Source of the DNA: Clostridia bacterium
GTDB taxonomy: Bacteria; Bacillota; Clostridia; Christensenellales; DUVY01
Length of the DNA: 32,822 nucleotides
Direction of reading: 5' to 3'
Assembly: GCA_026001225.1 (NCBI GenBank)
Contig: BNZQ01000022.1
Location: 1 to 32,822, forward strand
Positions 1 through 8,431 of the stretch are shown piece by piece. Position 1 is the first letter of the stretch. The number at the start of each line of letters is the position of its first letter. The position numbers and the translations under genes are program-made. Under the pieces are notes generated by a model. It did no database searches, was not told the DNA's origin, and saw only the letters and a list, made by a program, of their open reading frames with translations.

Positions 1-1
1 C

Positions 2-85
2 GCCAACGGTTTGACCTTTCTGTTGGGCGCGGTCGTTTTTGTTTGCAAGCTTATCAATATCAAAAAGAACGGCGAAAAGCCGTAA
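2..85 (+). CDS. C-terminal end of an unidentified membrane protein (partial)
   Basis: An open frame enters from the left edge and stops at a TAA at 83-85, leaving 27 visible residues. They contain a hydrophobic run (LTFLLGAVVFVCKLI) followed by a short basic tail (NIKKNGEKP), as expected for the last transmembrane helix of an inner-membrane protein with a cytoplasmic C-terminus. The next gene starts 15 bases downstream on the same strand behind a GGGGAGAAAGG ribosome site, so the two are probably co-transcribed. The family cannot be named from so short a piece; a permease subunit is possible but unproven. Confidence 0.5.
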   Translation, partial: ANGLTFLLGAVVFVCKLINIKKNGEKP

Positions 86-100
86 AATGGGGAGAAAGGC

Positions 101-1030
101 ATGAATGGATTTATCGATATACACGCGCACGCGTACAGAGTTAAGCCGCCGGCGCCGCCGCCGTTTTGCACTGCGGAGGAATTGATCCGCGTTTACGACC
201 GCTTGGGGATAGACAAGGGCGTGGTTCTGCCTATCGTCAGCCCGGAGATCTATTTGCCGCAAAGCAACGAGGACGTTTTGGAAATGGCGGCAAAATACCC
301 CGACAGGCTGATTCCCTATTGCAACGTCGATCCGCGCGCGCTGACCAACGGCCCGAACGCGCCCTTAACGGACTTGCTGAAGCACTATAAAAAGAAAGGA
401 TGCAAGGGCGTGGGCGAGGTGATGCCCAATCTGCCCGTGTTCGATCCGATGGTGCAAAATTTATTTAAATGCGCGGAGGAAGCGGGCTTACCCGTCGTGT
501 ACGACGGCTCCGATCAGTTGACCGGCGATTTCGGGCTATACGACGACCCCGGCTTGCCGCAGCTCGAGCATACGCTGCAACGGTTTCCGAACCTGATTCT
601 ATTCGGGCACGGCGGCGCGTTCTGGTCGGAGATCGCGCGGCTGGATACGCCGGGCGAACGCAACGTGGTGTGGAATTTAAAGGGCGAGCAGGCGTATTAC
701 ACCGGCAAAAACGGGCGGCCCGAATTTTGGTTGCCCCGCGGAGAAATCAAAGAGGAGGGCGTCGTGCCCAAGCTTTTGCGGAAATACAAAAATCTATATT
801 TGGATTTGTCCGACTGCACGGCATACAACGCGCTGACGCGGGACGAAAGATACGGGCCGGCGTTTTTAGAGGAATTTCAGGACAGGGCGTTTTTCGGCAC
901 CGATATGGTTGCCCCCGACATGGAAGTGGATTTAATCGAGCTGTTGCTGGCGTGGAAAGGGAAAAAGATCAGCGAGAAAGCGTTTAAAAAAATCGCCCGC
1001 GAAAACGCCGAGAAATTTTTGGGGCTTTAA
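101..1030 (+). CDS. Metal-dependent amidohydrolase (Amidohydrolase_2 family)
   Basis: A 309-residue cytoplasmic protein with the layout of the amidohydrolase superfamily TIM barrel. The N-terminal metal ligands H8 and H10 lie in FIDIHAH, a further ligand H170 lies in LILFGHGGAFW, and the C-terminal catalytic aspartate D268 lies in FFGTDM. E106 in GVGEVMP may be an additional active-site acid. Length is normal for the family. The start follows a GGAGAAAGG ribosome site, and the alpha-L-fucosidase begins 23 bases after the stop, so the two form an operon. Family members hydrolyse C-N or C-O bonds or decarboxylate small rings, and some relatives open sugar lactones. A role on a sugar lactone or on an ester or amide of the imported glycan would suit the context but is inference. 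There is no signal peptide. The family call is firm; the substrate is unknown. Confidence 0.85.
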   Translation: MNGFIDIHAHAYRVKPPAPPPFCTAEELIRVYDRLGIDKGVVLPIVSPEIYLPQSNEDVLEMAAKYPDRLIPYCNVDPRALTNGPNAPLTDLLKHYKKKGCKGVGEVMPNLPVFDPMVQNLFKCAEEAGLPVVYDGSDQLTGDFGLYDDPGLPQLEHTLQRFPNLILFGHGGAFWSEIARLDTPGERNVVWNLKGEQAYYTGKNGRPEFWLPRGEIKEEGVVPKLLRKYKNLYLDLSDCTAYNALTRDERYGPAFLEEFQDRAFFGTDMVAPDMEVDLIELLLAWKGKKISEKAFKKIARENAEKFLGL

Positions 1031-1053
1031 AACGCAAAGGGAGAATCATAAGC

Positions 1054-2319
1054 ATGGACAAACAACAAAGAGTGGCAAATTTCAAAAAACTCGGCTTCGG
1101 CGTGTTCATTCATTTCGGATTGTTTTCTATTTTGGAAAGCGGCGAATGGGTCAAGTACGCGCAAGGAATTTCCGACGCGGACTATGAACCGCTCAAAAAT
1201 CGGTTCGAGGTCAAAGAGGATTGGGCCGAAAAGCTCGTCTCGGAAATCGAAGCGGCGGGAGCGAGGTACGCGGTGCTGACGACGCGCCATCAGGACGGGT
1301 TTTCGCTCTACGACACGAAGGGACTCAACGACTACGACGCGCCGCATTCGAAGTGCGGGCGGGATTTGGTGCGCGAGTTCACGGACGCGTGCAACCGTCA
1401 CGGCGTCGTACCGATCTTTTTTCACACCGTATTCGACTGGCGCGAAAAGACCTACGAAACGGATTTCAAAGCCTACCTGAAATATTTGCGCGCGAGTATC
1501 GAGGTTTTATGCAAAAACTACGGCAAGGTGGGCGGCTTTTGGTTTGACGGTATGTGGGACAAGCCCGACGCCGACTGGGAGGAAGCCGAGCTGTACGGTA
1601 TCATCCGCAAGTATCAACCGCAAGCCGTGATCGTCAACAATACGGGCTTGCACCGGCGCGGGGCGGTGGACAACGATTGGATAGACGTCGCGACGTTCGA
1701 GCGCGGCCGGCCGGACGCGCCTCTCGGCGACATGGCGGGAGAAATGTGCGAGACAATCGGGTCGCACTGGGCGCGCGCCGCAAGGGACGTCAACTTTAAA
1801 TCGGGGCGCGATTTGCTGACCAGCTATATGGCCTGCCGCCGTTACGGGGCGAACTTTTTGTTTAACGTCGGGCCGAAAGCGGACGGCGGCCTGTGCGCTT
1901 TGGATTTGGGGATTTTGCAGACGATCGGCGCGTGGAACCGGATTTTTGCAAAAGCGCTGCGCGATACCGCGCCCTCGGGCGTCGAAACAGGCGGCGGCGA
2001 CTTTGTACTGCGGGGCAAGGACGGCCGATATTATCTGTTTGTGGGCGGGCTCGCGATGGTCGTGGGCGACGCCAACGTGGTGCTGACGGACAACCAAGAC
2101 GACGCGCCGACGGCGGGCCGGGACGCGGTGCTGTCGGACGGAAAGACGAAAAAGAGAATCGTCTTGCGGGGCTTTGCCCAAACGATAAAAAGCGCGCGTT
2201 GGATAGACAGCGGCGAGGAGCTTGCCGTAAAAGCGACGCCGGAGGGCGCGGAGATCGTTTGCACCGCGTTCCGGTACGGCACGGATTTGGTTTGGCGCGT
2301 CGCGGAACTGCAAATCTGA
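1054..2319 (+). CDS. Alpha-L-fucosidase, GH29
   Basis: A 421-residue glycoside hydrolase that releases alpha-linked L-fucose with retention of configuration. The GH29 barrel begins at once: GVFIHFGLFS (H20) and LTTRHQDGFSLY (H79) match family signatures that line the fucose pocket, and FWFDGMW holds the predicted nucleophile D165. FNVGPKADG near residue 270 is another GH29 hallmark. After about residue 310 a small beta-rich C-terminal domain follows, as is usual. There is no signal peptide, so it should act in the cytoplasm on imported oligosaccharides. The start is set by an AAAGGGAG site upstream. It shares an operon with the preceding amidohydrolase and ends 5 bases from the convergent rhamnosidase stop, with no room for a separate terminator. 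The acid/base residue is not identified. Confidence 0.93.
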   Translation: MDKQQRVANFKKLGFGVFIHFGLFSILESGEWVKYAQGISDADYEPLKNRFEVKEDWAEKLVSEIEAAGARYAVLTTRHQDGFSLYDTKGLNDYDAPHSKCGRDLVREFTDACNRHGVVPIFFHTVFDWREKTYETDFKAYLKYLRASIEVLCKNYGKVGGFWFDGMWDKPDADWEEAELYGIIRKYQPQAVIVNNTGLHRRGAVDNDWIDVATFERGRPDAPLGDMAGEMCETIGSHWARAARDVNFKSGRDLLTSYMACRRYGANFLFNVGPKADGGLCALDLGILQTIGAWNRIFAKALRDTAPSGVETGGGDFVLRGKDGRYYLFVGGLAMVVGDANVVLTDNQDDAPTAGRDAVLSDGKTKKRIVLRGFAQTIKSARWIDSGEELAVKATPEGAEIVCTAFRYGTDLVWRVAELQI

Positions 2320-2324
2320 AAAAT

Positions 2325-4550
2325 TTACAGTTCGCTTTCAAAGAGGTTTTCGCCGCGCTTTAAAACGACTCTTTTGTCCTTATAAATCAATTCCGCGCGC
2401 AGTTTTCCGGTGATTGAAACCGTAACGGACAATTTTTTGCCGTCGTGCGTTTGAACGACGGACAGATTTCCGCTCCGTGTCGACAGGCTTCCGCTTATAC
2501 GGCGTAAAGCTTGTATCGGCGCGGGGCGGATTTCGATGTCGGCGAAAGCGGGGGATTTCCTCCGAATGCCCAAAAGCGTATAAAATAAATGCGTAACGGC
2601 CGCGCCGAACATCGGATGGTTGCGGGAGTCGGCGAGGACGGCGCGCTTTGTGCCGTCCCAGGACTCCCGCAAGGTGTTCGTCCCGTCGGCCATCATGAAA
2701 CCGAAGGAGGGATATTTGCGCGAGGACAGCAGTTGAAAGACCGTTTCCGCATAACCGTGTTCGGCTAAAACGTCCAACAGAATCGGCGTGCCGAAGATGC
2801 CGGTGTCGAATGTCCCCGTTTCTTGATAGCGTCGGGCCATGCGCCCGACGGCCTCCGCGCTCAGGAAACCGAGGTCGGCGGCGAACGCATCCGCGCCTTG
2901 TATCGAGCCGCACCACGAATCGCGGGCCGCGTCGTAAAATTCGGCGCGGAAAGACTTCTCGCTTTCTTTTAAATAGAAACCGAAACGTTCGGGCAATCCT
3001 TCGTTCAGAATTTCCGCGGTTCGGCGAATCGAACGCAAAGACTTGATATAAAAATAGGTGTTGACGTAATCGGCGGAGAGCGTCATCGGGTCGGGCGCGC
3101 TCCAATCGCCGAGATACCAACAATTGGGCGCGCCGCGCCGGACGACGCCGTTTTCGGTCATGCCGTGAAAGCAGTCTAACCAGCGCAGCATCCGTTTATA
3201 AAAGAACCGCAGCGTCTTTGTATCGCCCGTGTGCTCATAGTACCGCAAGGGCGCGTCGACGACGACGCAGCTCCAACCGCCGGGGCCGCCGCCGCCGCCG
3301 TAATAGGGGGCGGTATAGTGAACAAGCCCGGTCTTTTTATCTTGGCTGTCGGCGATATCCAAAAGCCATTTTTTGAGGAACGCGCCGTATTCCAGCGTCA
3401 GCAGCGCGGCGTCGGCGGTCAAGCGGCCGTCGCCGGTATACCCGAGCCGTTCGCGGTGCGGGCAGTCCATCGGCACGCCGCAATGAAGATTGGCCAGCTG
3501 CGAAGCGGTAAAAGCGCGGTAATACCAATTTAAAACGGCGTCGTCCGAATTGAAATCGGAATTTATGCGCACGTCGGCATGAACGACGCATACCTCTATG
3601 TTCCGCACGTCGCCCTCTATCTCGAAATAGCGGAAGCCGTGCCATGTGAACGACGGGGCGAGAGCGTCGCCGTTCCGCGCGTTCAGATAGAGATCCTCTT
3701 GCATCAAATCCGTGCCGTCGGCCACGCAGGTGGACGGATCGAGCGTGAGATCGGGATTGACAAGCTCCGCGTACCGGATATGCACGCGCGCTCCGCCGCA
3801 AGCGGTACAGCGCACCCAGCCCGAAATATTTTCGCCCGCGTCGTATACGCGCGCGCCGTCGGCCCGCATTCCCAAAAGCGCGGGCCGTATCGTTCGGACG
3901 AGCTTGTCGCGGGGGGATGCTTGTTTGGTCAAACGGGCTTTCGGAGCGGGGATTTCTTCCGCCGTGCTCCAAGCCGAATCGTCGAAACCGGGCAAGGCCC
4001 AACCGTCGATTTTCAGCGACAAGTCCTGAACCTCCCCGCGATAGACCGAGTTTTGCAGAACATGGCTCCGCCGCCAGCGAAAACCGCCGTCCGAAACGAG
4101 ATGCGTTTCCGAGCCGTCCGGGAGCGTTATTTTTAAGTCGAGCGCGAACAGAAGAGTATTGCCGTAGGTCATGTCGCCTTGGCAGACGTCCTCCTTTTGC
4201 CGGTACCAGCCGTTGCCCAAGGTAACGCCGACGCAATTTTCACCCTCGCGTAAAAATGCCGCGGCGTCGTATTCAAGGTAATAGACGCGGGGCGTGATTT
4301 TATAGTTCTCCGGCGGACGCAGGCTCTCGATCATAGTGCGTTTTAGATCGCGCTCGGCGTATTCCGACCACGCGGGCTTTAAACAATCGTCCGAAATCCG
4401 GTTCCCGTTGATGTACAGCTCGAAAAAGCCCAGTCCGCAGACCGTGACGGCGGCGGCGGAGGGCTTGCACCCGAGCCGAAAGGTTTTGCGCGCTTCGGGG
4501 CATTCTATTTCCGAAGGGAAACCGATCCAACGTGTTTTCTGACTGAACAT
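2325..4550 (-). CDS. Alpha-L-rhamnosidase, GH78
   Basis: A 741-residue protein with the GH78 order: N-terminal beta-sandwich domains (residues 1-330, including a rhamnosidase_N-like region with LGNGWYRQ), an (alpha/alpha)6 catalytic barrel (about 335-665) and a short C-terminal beta domain. The barrel has the family motif MDCPHRERLGYTGD, with E367 the likely general acid. The ADGTNTLRESWDGT motif has E629, the likely base, and is followed by NHPMFGA. It cleaves terminal alpha-L-rhamnose by inversion. No signal peptide is seen, so it is probably cytoplasmic and acts after import. It is transcribed away from the ABC transporter genes and converges on the fucosidase. No ribosome site precedes the ATG; a TATAAT lies 6 bases upstream, suggesting a leaderless mRNA. 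Confidence 0.93.
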   Translation of the reverse strand: MFSQKTRWIGFPSEIECPEARKTFRLGCKPSAAAVTVCGLGFFELYINGNRISDDCLKPAWSEYAERDLKRTMIESLRPPENYKITPRVYYLEYDAAAFLREGENCVGVTLGNGWYRQKEDVCQGDMTYGNTLLFALDLKITLPDGSETHLVSDGGFRWRRSHVLQNSVYRGEVQDLSLKIDGWALPGFDDSAWSTAEEIPAPKARLTKQASPRDKLVRTIRPALLGMRADGARVYDAGENISGWVRCTACGGARVHIRYAELVNPDLTLDPSTCVADGTDLMQEDLYLNARNGDALAPSFTWHGFRYFEIEGDVRNIEVCVVHADVRINSDFNSDDAVLNWYYRAFTASQLANLHCGVPMDCPHRERLGYTGDGRLTADAALLTLEYGAFLKKWLLDIADSQDKKTGLVHYTAPYYGGGGGPGGWSCVVVDAPLRYYEHTGDTKTLRFFYKRMLRWLDCFHGMTENGVVRRGAPNCWYLGDWSAPDPMTLSADYVNTYFYIKSLRSIRRTAEILNEGLPERFGFYLKESEKSFRAEFYDAARDSWCGSIQGADAFAADLGFLSAEAVGRMARRYQETGTFDTGIFGTPILLDVLAEHGYAETVFQLLSSRKYPSFGFMMADGTNTLRESWDGTKRAVLADSRNHPMFGAAVTHLFYTLLGIRRKSPAFADIEIRPAPIQALRRISGSLSTRSGNLSVVQTHDGKKLSVTVSITGKLRAELIYKDKRVVLKRGENLFESEL

Positions 4551-4556
4551 ACCGAT

Positions 4557-4584
4557 ATTATACCGCGTCCGCGCGGTGTTGCAA
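4557..4584 (-). promoter_or_regulatory. Candidate sigma-A promoter for the rhamnosidase gene
   Basis: On the minus strand a perfect TATAAT lies at 4562-4557, with a TTGCAA (4 of 6 matches to TTGACA) at 4584-4579 and a 16-base spacer. Six bases separate the -10 from the rhamnosidase ATG, so transcription would start at or next to the A of the start codon. No purine-rich ribosome site exists in between. This matches a leaderless transcript; it is a prediction from spacing alone. Confidence 0.5.
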
Positions 4585-4591
4585 TGGATTT

Positions 4592-4618
4592 TTGATAAAA
4601 AATTGACGATAGTATAAA
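4592..4618 (+). promoter_or_regulatory. Candidate promoter for the ABC transporter operon
   Basis: A TTGATA (5 of 6) at 4592-4597 and a TATAAA (5 of 6) at 4613-4618 are separated by a short 15-base spacer. An overlapping alternative uses TTGACG at 4603-4608 and TATTTT at 4626-4631 with a 17-base spacer. Either would give a leader of about 110-140 bases before the binding-protein gene, containing the hairpins at 4688-4732. The surrounding DNA is very AT-rich, so chance matches are easy; low confidence in the exact pair. Confidence 0.3.
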
Positions 4619-4687
4619 ATATTTTTATTTTTATCTAAATACAAATCGCATAAACGGTGTTAAACTATATATGTATTTGAATGGGGC

Positions 4688-4732
4688 CAAACGGGGTACC
4701 CCGTTTGTTTTTCGGAACGTAGTTCCGAAAAA
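4688..4732 (+). promoter_or_regulatory. Two overlapping leader hairpins, possible attenuator
   Basis: Bases 4688-4707 are a perfect palindrome (CAAACGGGGTACCCCGTTTG) followed directly by TTTTT, the form of an intrinsic terminator. The same T run is the 5' arm of a second hairpin: TTTTTCGGAAC at 4708-4718 pairs perfectly with GTTCCGAAAAA at 4722-4732 around a GTA loop. Using the T run in the second stem would remove the terminator's U tract from view. The pair lies in the leader of the sugar-binding lipoprotein gene, about 30 bases before its ATG. Regulation by attenuation or RNA processing is inferred from this geometry only. Confidence 0.45.
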
Positions 4733-4762
4733 AAGACCTTTGAGAGAAAGGAGATCGAAAAC

Positions 4763-6427
4763 ATGAAAAAGTTGGCTATGATCCTGGCGCTTATGCTGTT
4801 AGCGGCGACGGCGGCGCTGTCCTTGGCGGGCTGCGGCGGCCATGATGATAAGAATACCGACAAGGTCGACTCGACCCGTTCACAAATTTATGCGGGTATA
4901 ATGGACGGCGGCTGGGGCGACGCTTTTTTAGTGTCCGCGAAAGGGAAATTCGAGGAAAAGTATAAGGACGTTTCCTTTGAGGACGGCAAGACGGGCGTTC
5001 AGGTGATGATCGACAAGCAGAGAACCTACAACGGTGTCATCTTGCGCGAGAGCATGAAAACGACCTTCAACGAAATATTTTTTACCGAGAACATCAATTA
5101 CTACGATTTTATCAATGCGGGCGTACTGGCCGACATTACCGACGTCGTCACCGCGCCGCTTACCGAATTCGGTGAAACAAAGAGCATAGAGGACAAGATG
5201 TATCCCGAAGAAAAGGAATTCTTAAAGCGTAAGTCCGACAATAAATATTACGCCGTTCCGTTCGTCGAGCCGTATTCGGGCATTATTTACGACGCCGATT
5301 TGTTCGACAGCTACGGCTTTTATCTCGGTAAGGGCGGCGGATACGTGAACGCGGCGGGCGAGAAATCCGCGGGGCCGGACGGGCAGACCGGCACGTGGGA
5401 CGACGGTTTCCCCGCGACATACGACGAATTTTTCGACCTCGTGGACTATATCGACGGCTCCAGCGTCGTCCCGATTATTTGGTCGGGTCAATATCCCGAG
5501 TACGCCTCGTATGTGGGCACAAGCCTGTGGACGGACTATGAAGGCCCGGCTAACACGCGTCTGAATTTCACGTTCGGCGGCACGGCCGACAATCTTGTAT
5601 CGGCGGACGCCGCCGGCAACCTTACCCCGTTGGGTCCCACGGAGATCGGCGAGTCCAACGCCGCACTGCTGGGCAAGCAAGCGGGCCGTTTCTACGGATT
5701 GGACTTCCTGAGGCGGTTGGTTTTGTCGGGCGGATACCACAATTTGAGTTATTCGCCCACGCTGTCCCATACGAACACGCAACAGGAATTTTTGTACAGC
5801 GCGCATATGTCCGGCAAAAAGCCTATTGCCATGATGTGCGAGTGTACGTGGTGGGAGGGCGAGGCGACGCCGGTTTTTGAAGAAATGGCCGTCAATGACG
5901 CTTCTTTGGGTAAAAAAGCGAGGAACCTCGGATTCATGCCCTTGCCCAAGGCCACGACCGCCCAAATCGGGTCAAACGGAGGAAAGCAGACGCTGATGCA
6001 GCTCAACGAGAACGCGATTTTCGTCAACTCGAGAACCGCCCCCGCGAAATTGCCGCTCGTAAAAAAATTCTTGCAATTTTTCCTGACCGACGCGATGATG
6101 GTGAATTTCACGCAGGTTACGGGTAATCCTTTAGGCTACAATTACACGCTTACCGAGGCCGATCAGGCGGCGATGAGTCCTTTCGGGCGTTCGGTCTGGG
6201 CGACGAAAATGAATTCGACGATTATTTATACCGGCGCGGACAGCGCGTTGTACTTGAATCACCAAGGCGACGTTTTGAATACGCGCCTGATGTGGGACGC
6301 GGTTATCGGCTCGACGAGCTATCGGTTTCCCGTCACGTATTACAAGAACAATTCGACGCAGCCGACGAAAGCGTACTTTGACGGCGTCGGGAAATATTAC
6401 GCGAACATATTCGGAGAACCGAAATAG
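4763..6427 (+). CDS. ABC transporter sugar-binding lipoprotein (CUT1 type)
   Basis: A 554-residue extracytoplasmic solute-binding protein. The signal peptide is a basic start (MKK), a hydrophobic stretch and a lipobox LAGC with the lipidated cysteine at position 24, followed by a short charged linker. The body has features of family 1 sugar-binding proteins: an early EEKYKDVSFEDG segment, aromatic residues that could stack on sugar rings (for example LWTDYEGPAN and CECTWWEG), and the LPLVKKFLQFFLTD helix common in the C-terminal lobe. It is somewhat longer than the usual 420-500 residues. Two permease genes follow at once. The start has an AAAGGAG site 8 bases upstream. With no ATPase gene here, a shared MsmK-like ATPase is the likely partner. 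The ligand is probably an oligosaccharide bearing fucose or rhamnose, an inference from the neighbours. Confidence 0.88.
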   Translation: MKKLAMILALMLLAATAALSLAGCGGHDDKNTDKVDSTRSQIYAGIMDGGWGDAFLVSAKGKFEEKYKDVSFEDGKTGVQVMIDKQRTYNGVILRESMKTTFNEIFFTENINYYDFINAGVLADITDVVTAPLTEFGETKSIEDKMYPEEKEFLKRKSDNKYYAVPFVEPYSGIIYDADLFDSYGFYLGKGGGYVNAAGEKSAGPDGQTGTWDDGFPATYDEFFDLVDYIDGSSVVPIIWSGQYPEYASYVGTSLWTDYEGPANTRLNFTFGGTADNLVSADAAGNLTPLGPTEIGESNAALLGKQAGRFYGLDFLRRLVLSGGYHNLSYSPTLSHTNTQQEFLYSAHMSGKKPIAMMCECTWWEGEATPVFEEMAVNDASLGKKARNLGFMPLPKATTAQIGSNGGKQTLMQLNENAIFVNSRTAPAKLPLVKKFLQFFLTDAMMVNFTQVTGNPLGYNYTLTEADQAAMSPFGRSVWATKMNSTIIYTGADSALYLNHQGDVLNTRLMWDAVIGSTSYRFPVTYYKNNSTQPTKAYFDGVGKYYANIFGEPK

Positions 6428-6489
6428 CCCGACGCAGCCGTGTGAAAAATCGGTAGGACGCGGAACGGTATAAGGTAAGCTGTACGTTT

Positions 6490-7497
6490 ATGATGAAAAA
6501 AGAAAAACATACGAGGATGCTTTCCGGCGCGGTGTACGACCTGCGCGTAGCCTTGCATGGGCGTTTCGCGGGCAAGCGCAAGCCGAACCGTAAGTTTATG
6601 TCCAAAAAGACCAAGGACATGATTTTCTACACCGTCCTGATCGCGTTTCCGATTGCCCAATTCGCGTACTTTTATGTCGCTGTCAACGTAAACTCGGTCT
6701 TGCTCGCTTTCAAAAGCTACGACATCTTGTCCGGCGCGTACGGCTTCGCGGGCTTTTCCAACTTCATCAATATTTTCAAGGAGTTTTCCGGCTCGAACCT
6801 CATGGCAAAGACGGCGGTTAATTCGCTCGTCGCCTATGCCGTCGGCTTGATTGCGGGCGTGCCGCTCGCCTTGTTGTTTTCGTTTTATATAACCAAGAAA
6901 TTCCCGGGGCACGGCTTTTTCAAGGTCATACTTTTTTTGCCGTCCATCATCTCCGCGATCGTCATGGTCGTGCTGTTCAAATACTTCGTGGACCGGCTTT
7001 ATCCCGAATTTATGCTGCGCGTCTTTCACAAAACCGTCCCGGGACTTTTGACCGACAGCCGGTCGGCTTTCGCTACGGTTCTGTTTTACAGTATACTCGT
7101 CGGCTTTGGCACCGGCGTACTGGTCTATTCGGGCGCGATCGCGCGTATTCCGGCTTCGCTGACGGAGGCCGCCAAGCTGGACGGGATCACTTCCTTGCGG
7201 GAGTTTTGGTACATTACGCTGCCGCTGATCTTTCCGACGATCTCCACGTTCCTGATCGTCGGCGTGGCGGGCATTTTTACCAATCAGTTGAATTTATTCA
7301 GTTTCTTTTCGAGCAGCGCGGAGTACGAGGTCTATACGTTCGGGTATTTCCTGTTCGCGCAGACGGCCTACGCGGGTACGGCAAACTATCCCCGGCTTGC
7401 CGCCTACGGGCTGTTGTTCACTCTCGTCGCCGCGCCGCTGACGTTCGGCGTCAAAAAGCTTCTCGAAAAATTAGGGCCGGAGGCGACGGAGTTCTGA
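6490..7497 (+). CDS. Carbohydrate ABC transporter permease, MalF/UgpA-like
   Basis: A 335-residue inner-membrane protein with about six transmembrane helices after a basic cytoplasmic N-terminus of some 45 residues. The EAA loop that docks the ATPase is clear: EAAKLDG starts at E226 and runs into the helix FWYITLPLIFP. The first helix, IFYTVLIAFPIAQFAYFYVAV, is typical of CUT1 permeases. The ribosome site is weak (AAGGTAAG, some way from the ATG at 6490). A second ATG at 6598 would remove the unusual basic extension, so the start is uncertain. It lies between the binding protein and the second permease, whose ATG comes one base after this gene's stop, so translation is probably coupled. Confidence 0.9.
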   Translation: MMKKEKHTRMLSGAVYDLRVALHGRFAGKRKPNRKFMSKKTKDMIFYTVLIAFPIAQFAYFYVAVNVNSVLLAFKSYDILSGAYGFAGFSNFINIFKEFSGSNLMAKTAVNSLVAYAVGLIAGVPLALLFSFYITKKFPGHGFFKVILFLPSIISAIVMVVLFKYFVDRLYPEFMLRVFHKTVPGLLTDSRSAFATVLFYSILVGFGTGVLVYSGAIARIPASLTEAAKLDGITSLREFWYITLPLIFPTISTFLIVGVAGIFTNQLNLFSFFSSSAEYEVYTFGYFLFAQTAYAGTANYPRLAAYGLLFTLVAAPLTFGVKKLLEKLGPEATEF

Positions 7498-7498
7498 T

Positions 7499-8380
7499 AT
7501 GAAGCGAAAGATATGGAAAGTAAATAACATAGTATTCGTGCTCCTGTTCGCCGTGCTGCTCGTCTACGTCCTCCTGATTTTGTTGCCGCTCGTTTGGGGA
7601 TTGTATACCTCGCTCAAGACGCGCGAGGGTTTCGTGCGCGACGTGCTCTGGCCCGCGTGGCCCCCGACCTTCAATAATTATGTTTCGGCGTTCAGTAATT
7701 TTCAGATCAAGGTCGCCGGCCTGCAAGGCACGAAGGTCTTCTATATCTACGATATGTTTCTCAATTCGTTGCTCTACGCGTTGGGCGGAGCCGTCTGTTC
7801 GGCGATCGTGACTTGCGTGACGGCCTACCTCGTGGCCAAGTTCCCGTACCGGTTCAGTAAAATCGTCTACGGGATCGTGATCGTCGCTCTGATTTTGCCG
7901 ATCGTGGGCGCGTTGCCCTCTCAGCTTCAATTGACGCGGGCGATCGGCGTCTATGACAATATGATCGGCATGTGGATCATGAACGCGAGCTTTTTAAATA
8001 TCTATTTTCTCATATTCTACGCGACCTTCAAGACCGTGGCCAAGGATTACGCCGAGGCCGCGTCGATCGACGGCGCGTCCAATTTTACGATTCTGACGCG
8101 CCTTATGATTCCTTTGGTTAAAAACACGCTCTTCATGATTATTTTGCTGCAATTTATCGGCTTGTGGAACGATTACCAAACGCCCATGATGTTCCTGCCC
8201 TCCGCGCCCACGGTCGCGTACGGTATGTATCAGTTCAGTTTTTCCGCGCTCAATTCGTTCAATGTCGAAACGATCAAGATCACCGGCGGCATTATGATGC
8301 TCATGCCGGTCTTGATTCTGTTTCTTGTCTTTCATAAAAAACTCATCGGCAATCTGACGATGGGCGGGATTAAAGGATAA
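7499..8380 (+). CDS. Carbohydrate ABC transporter permease, MalG/UgpE-like
   Basis: A 293-residue membrane protein with six predicted helices, the second CUT1 permease. The first helix (FVLLFAVLLVYVLLILLPLVW) is followed by the LKTREGF segment typical of MalG-type subunits. The ATPase-docking loop reads EAASIDGAS from E186. The C-terminus ends LIGNLTMGGIKG, the family's usual ending, so the protein is complete. It starts one base after the stop of the first permease. The next gene lies about 50 bases downstream behind a good ribosome site, so the transporter and the large secreted proteins are likely one transcription unit. Together with the binding lipoprotein it forms an importer that lacks only an ATP-binding subunit. 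Confidence 0.92.
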   Translation: MKRKIWKVNNIVFVLLFAVLLVYVLLILLPLVWGLYTSLKTREGFVRDVLWPAWPPTFNNYVSAFSNFQIKVAGLQGTKVFYIYDMFLNSLLYALGGAVCSAIVTCVTAYLVAKFPYRFSKIVYGIVIVALILPIVGALPSQLQLTRAIGVYDNMIGMWIMNASFLNIYFLIFYATFKTVAKDYAEAASIDGASNFTILTRLMIPLVKNTLFMIILLQFIGLWNDYQTPMMFLPSAPTVAYGMYQFSFSALNSFNVETIKITGGIMMLMPVLILFLVFHKKLIGNLTMGGIKG

Positions 8381-8431
8381 CAAGGAAAAGAAGGCGAATT
8401 TGTTCGCACGAAAAGGAAGGGATTGGATCGT

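Noticed and set aside
2317..2327. Search for a bidirectional terminator between fucosidase and rhamnosidase genes
   Set aside because: Only five bases separate the two stops and no stem-loop with a T run is visible there.
8391..8412. GCGAA/TTCGC hairpin between the second permease and the LamG/Ig gene
   Set aside because: A five-base stem with no T run is too weak to call a terminator or processing site.
8423..8431. TTG at 8423 as start of the LamG/Ig protein
   Set aside because: Spacing to the ribosome site is too short, and ATG 8432 gives a normal signal peptide.
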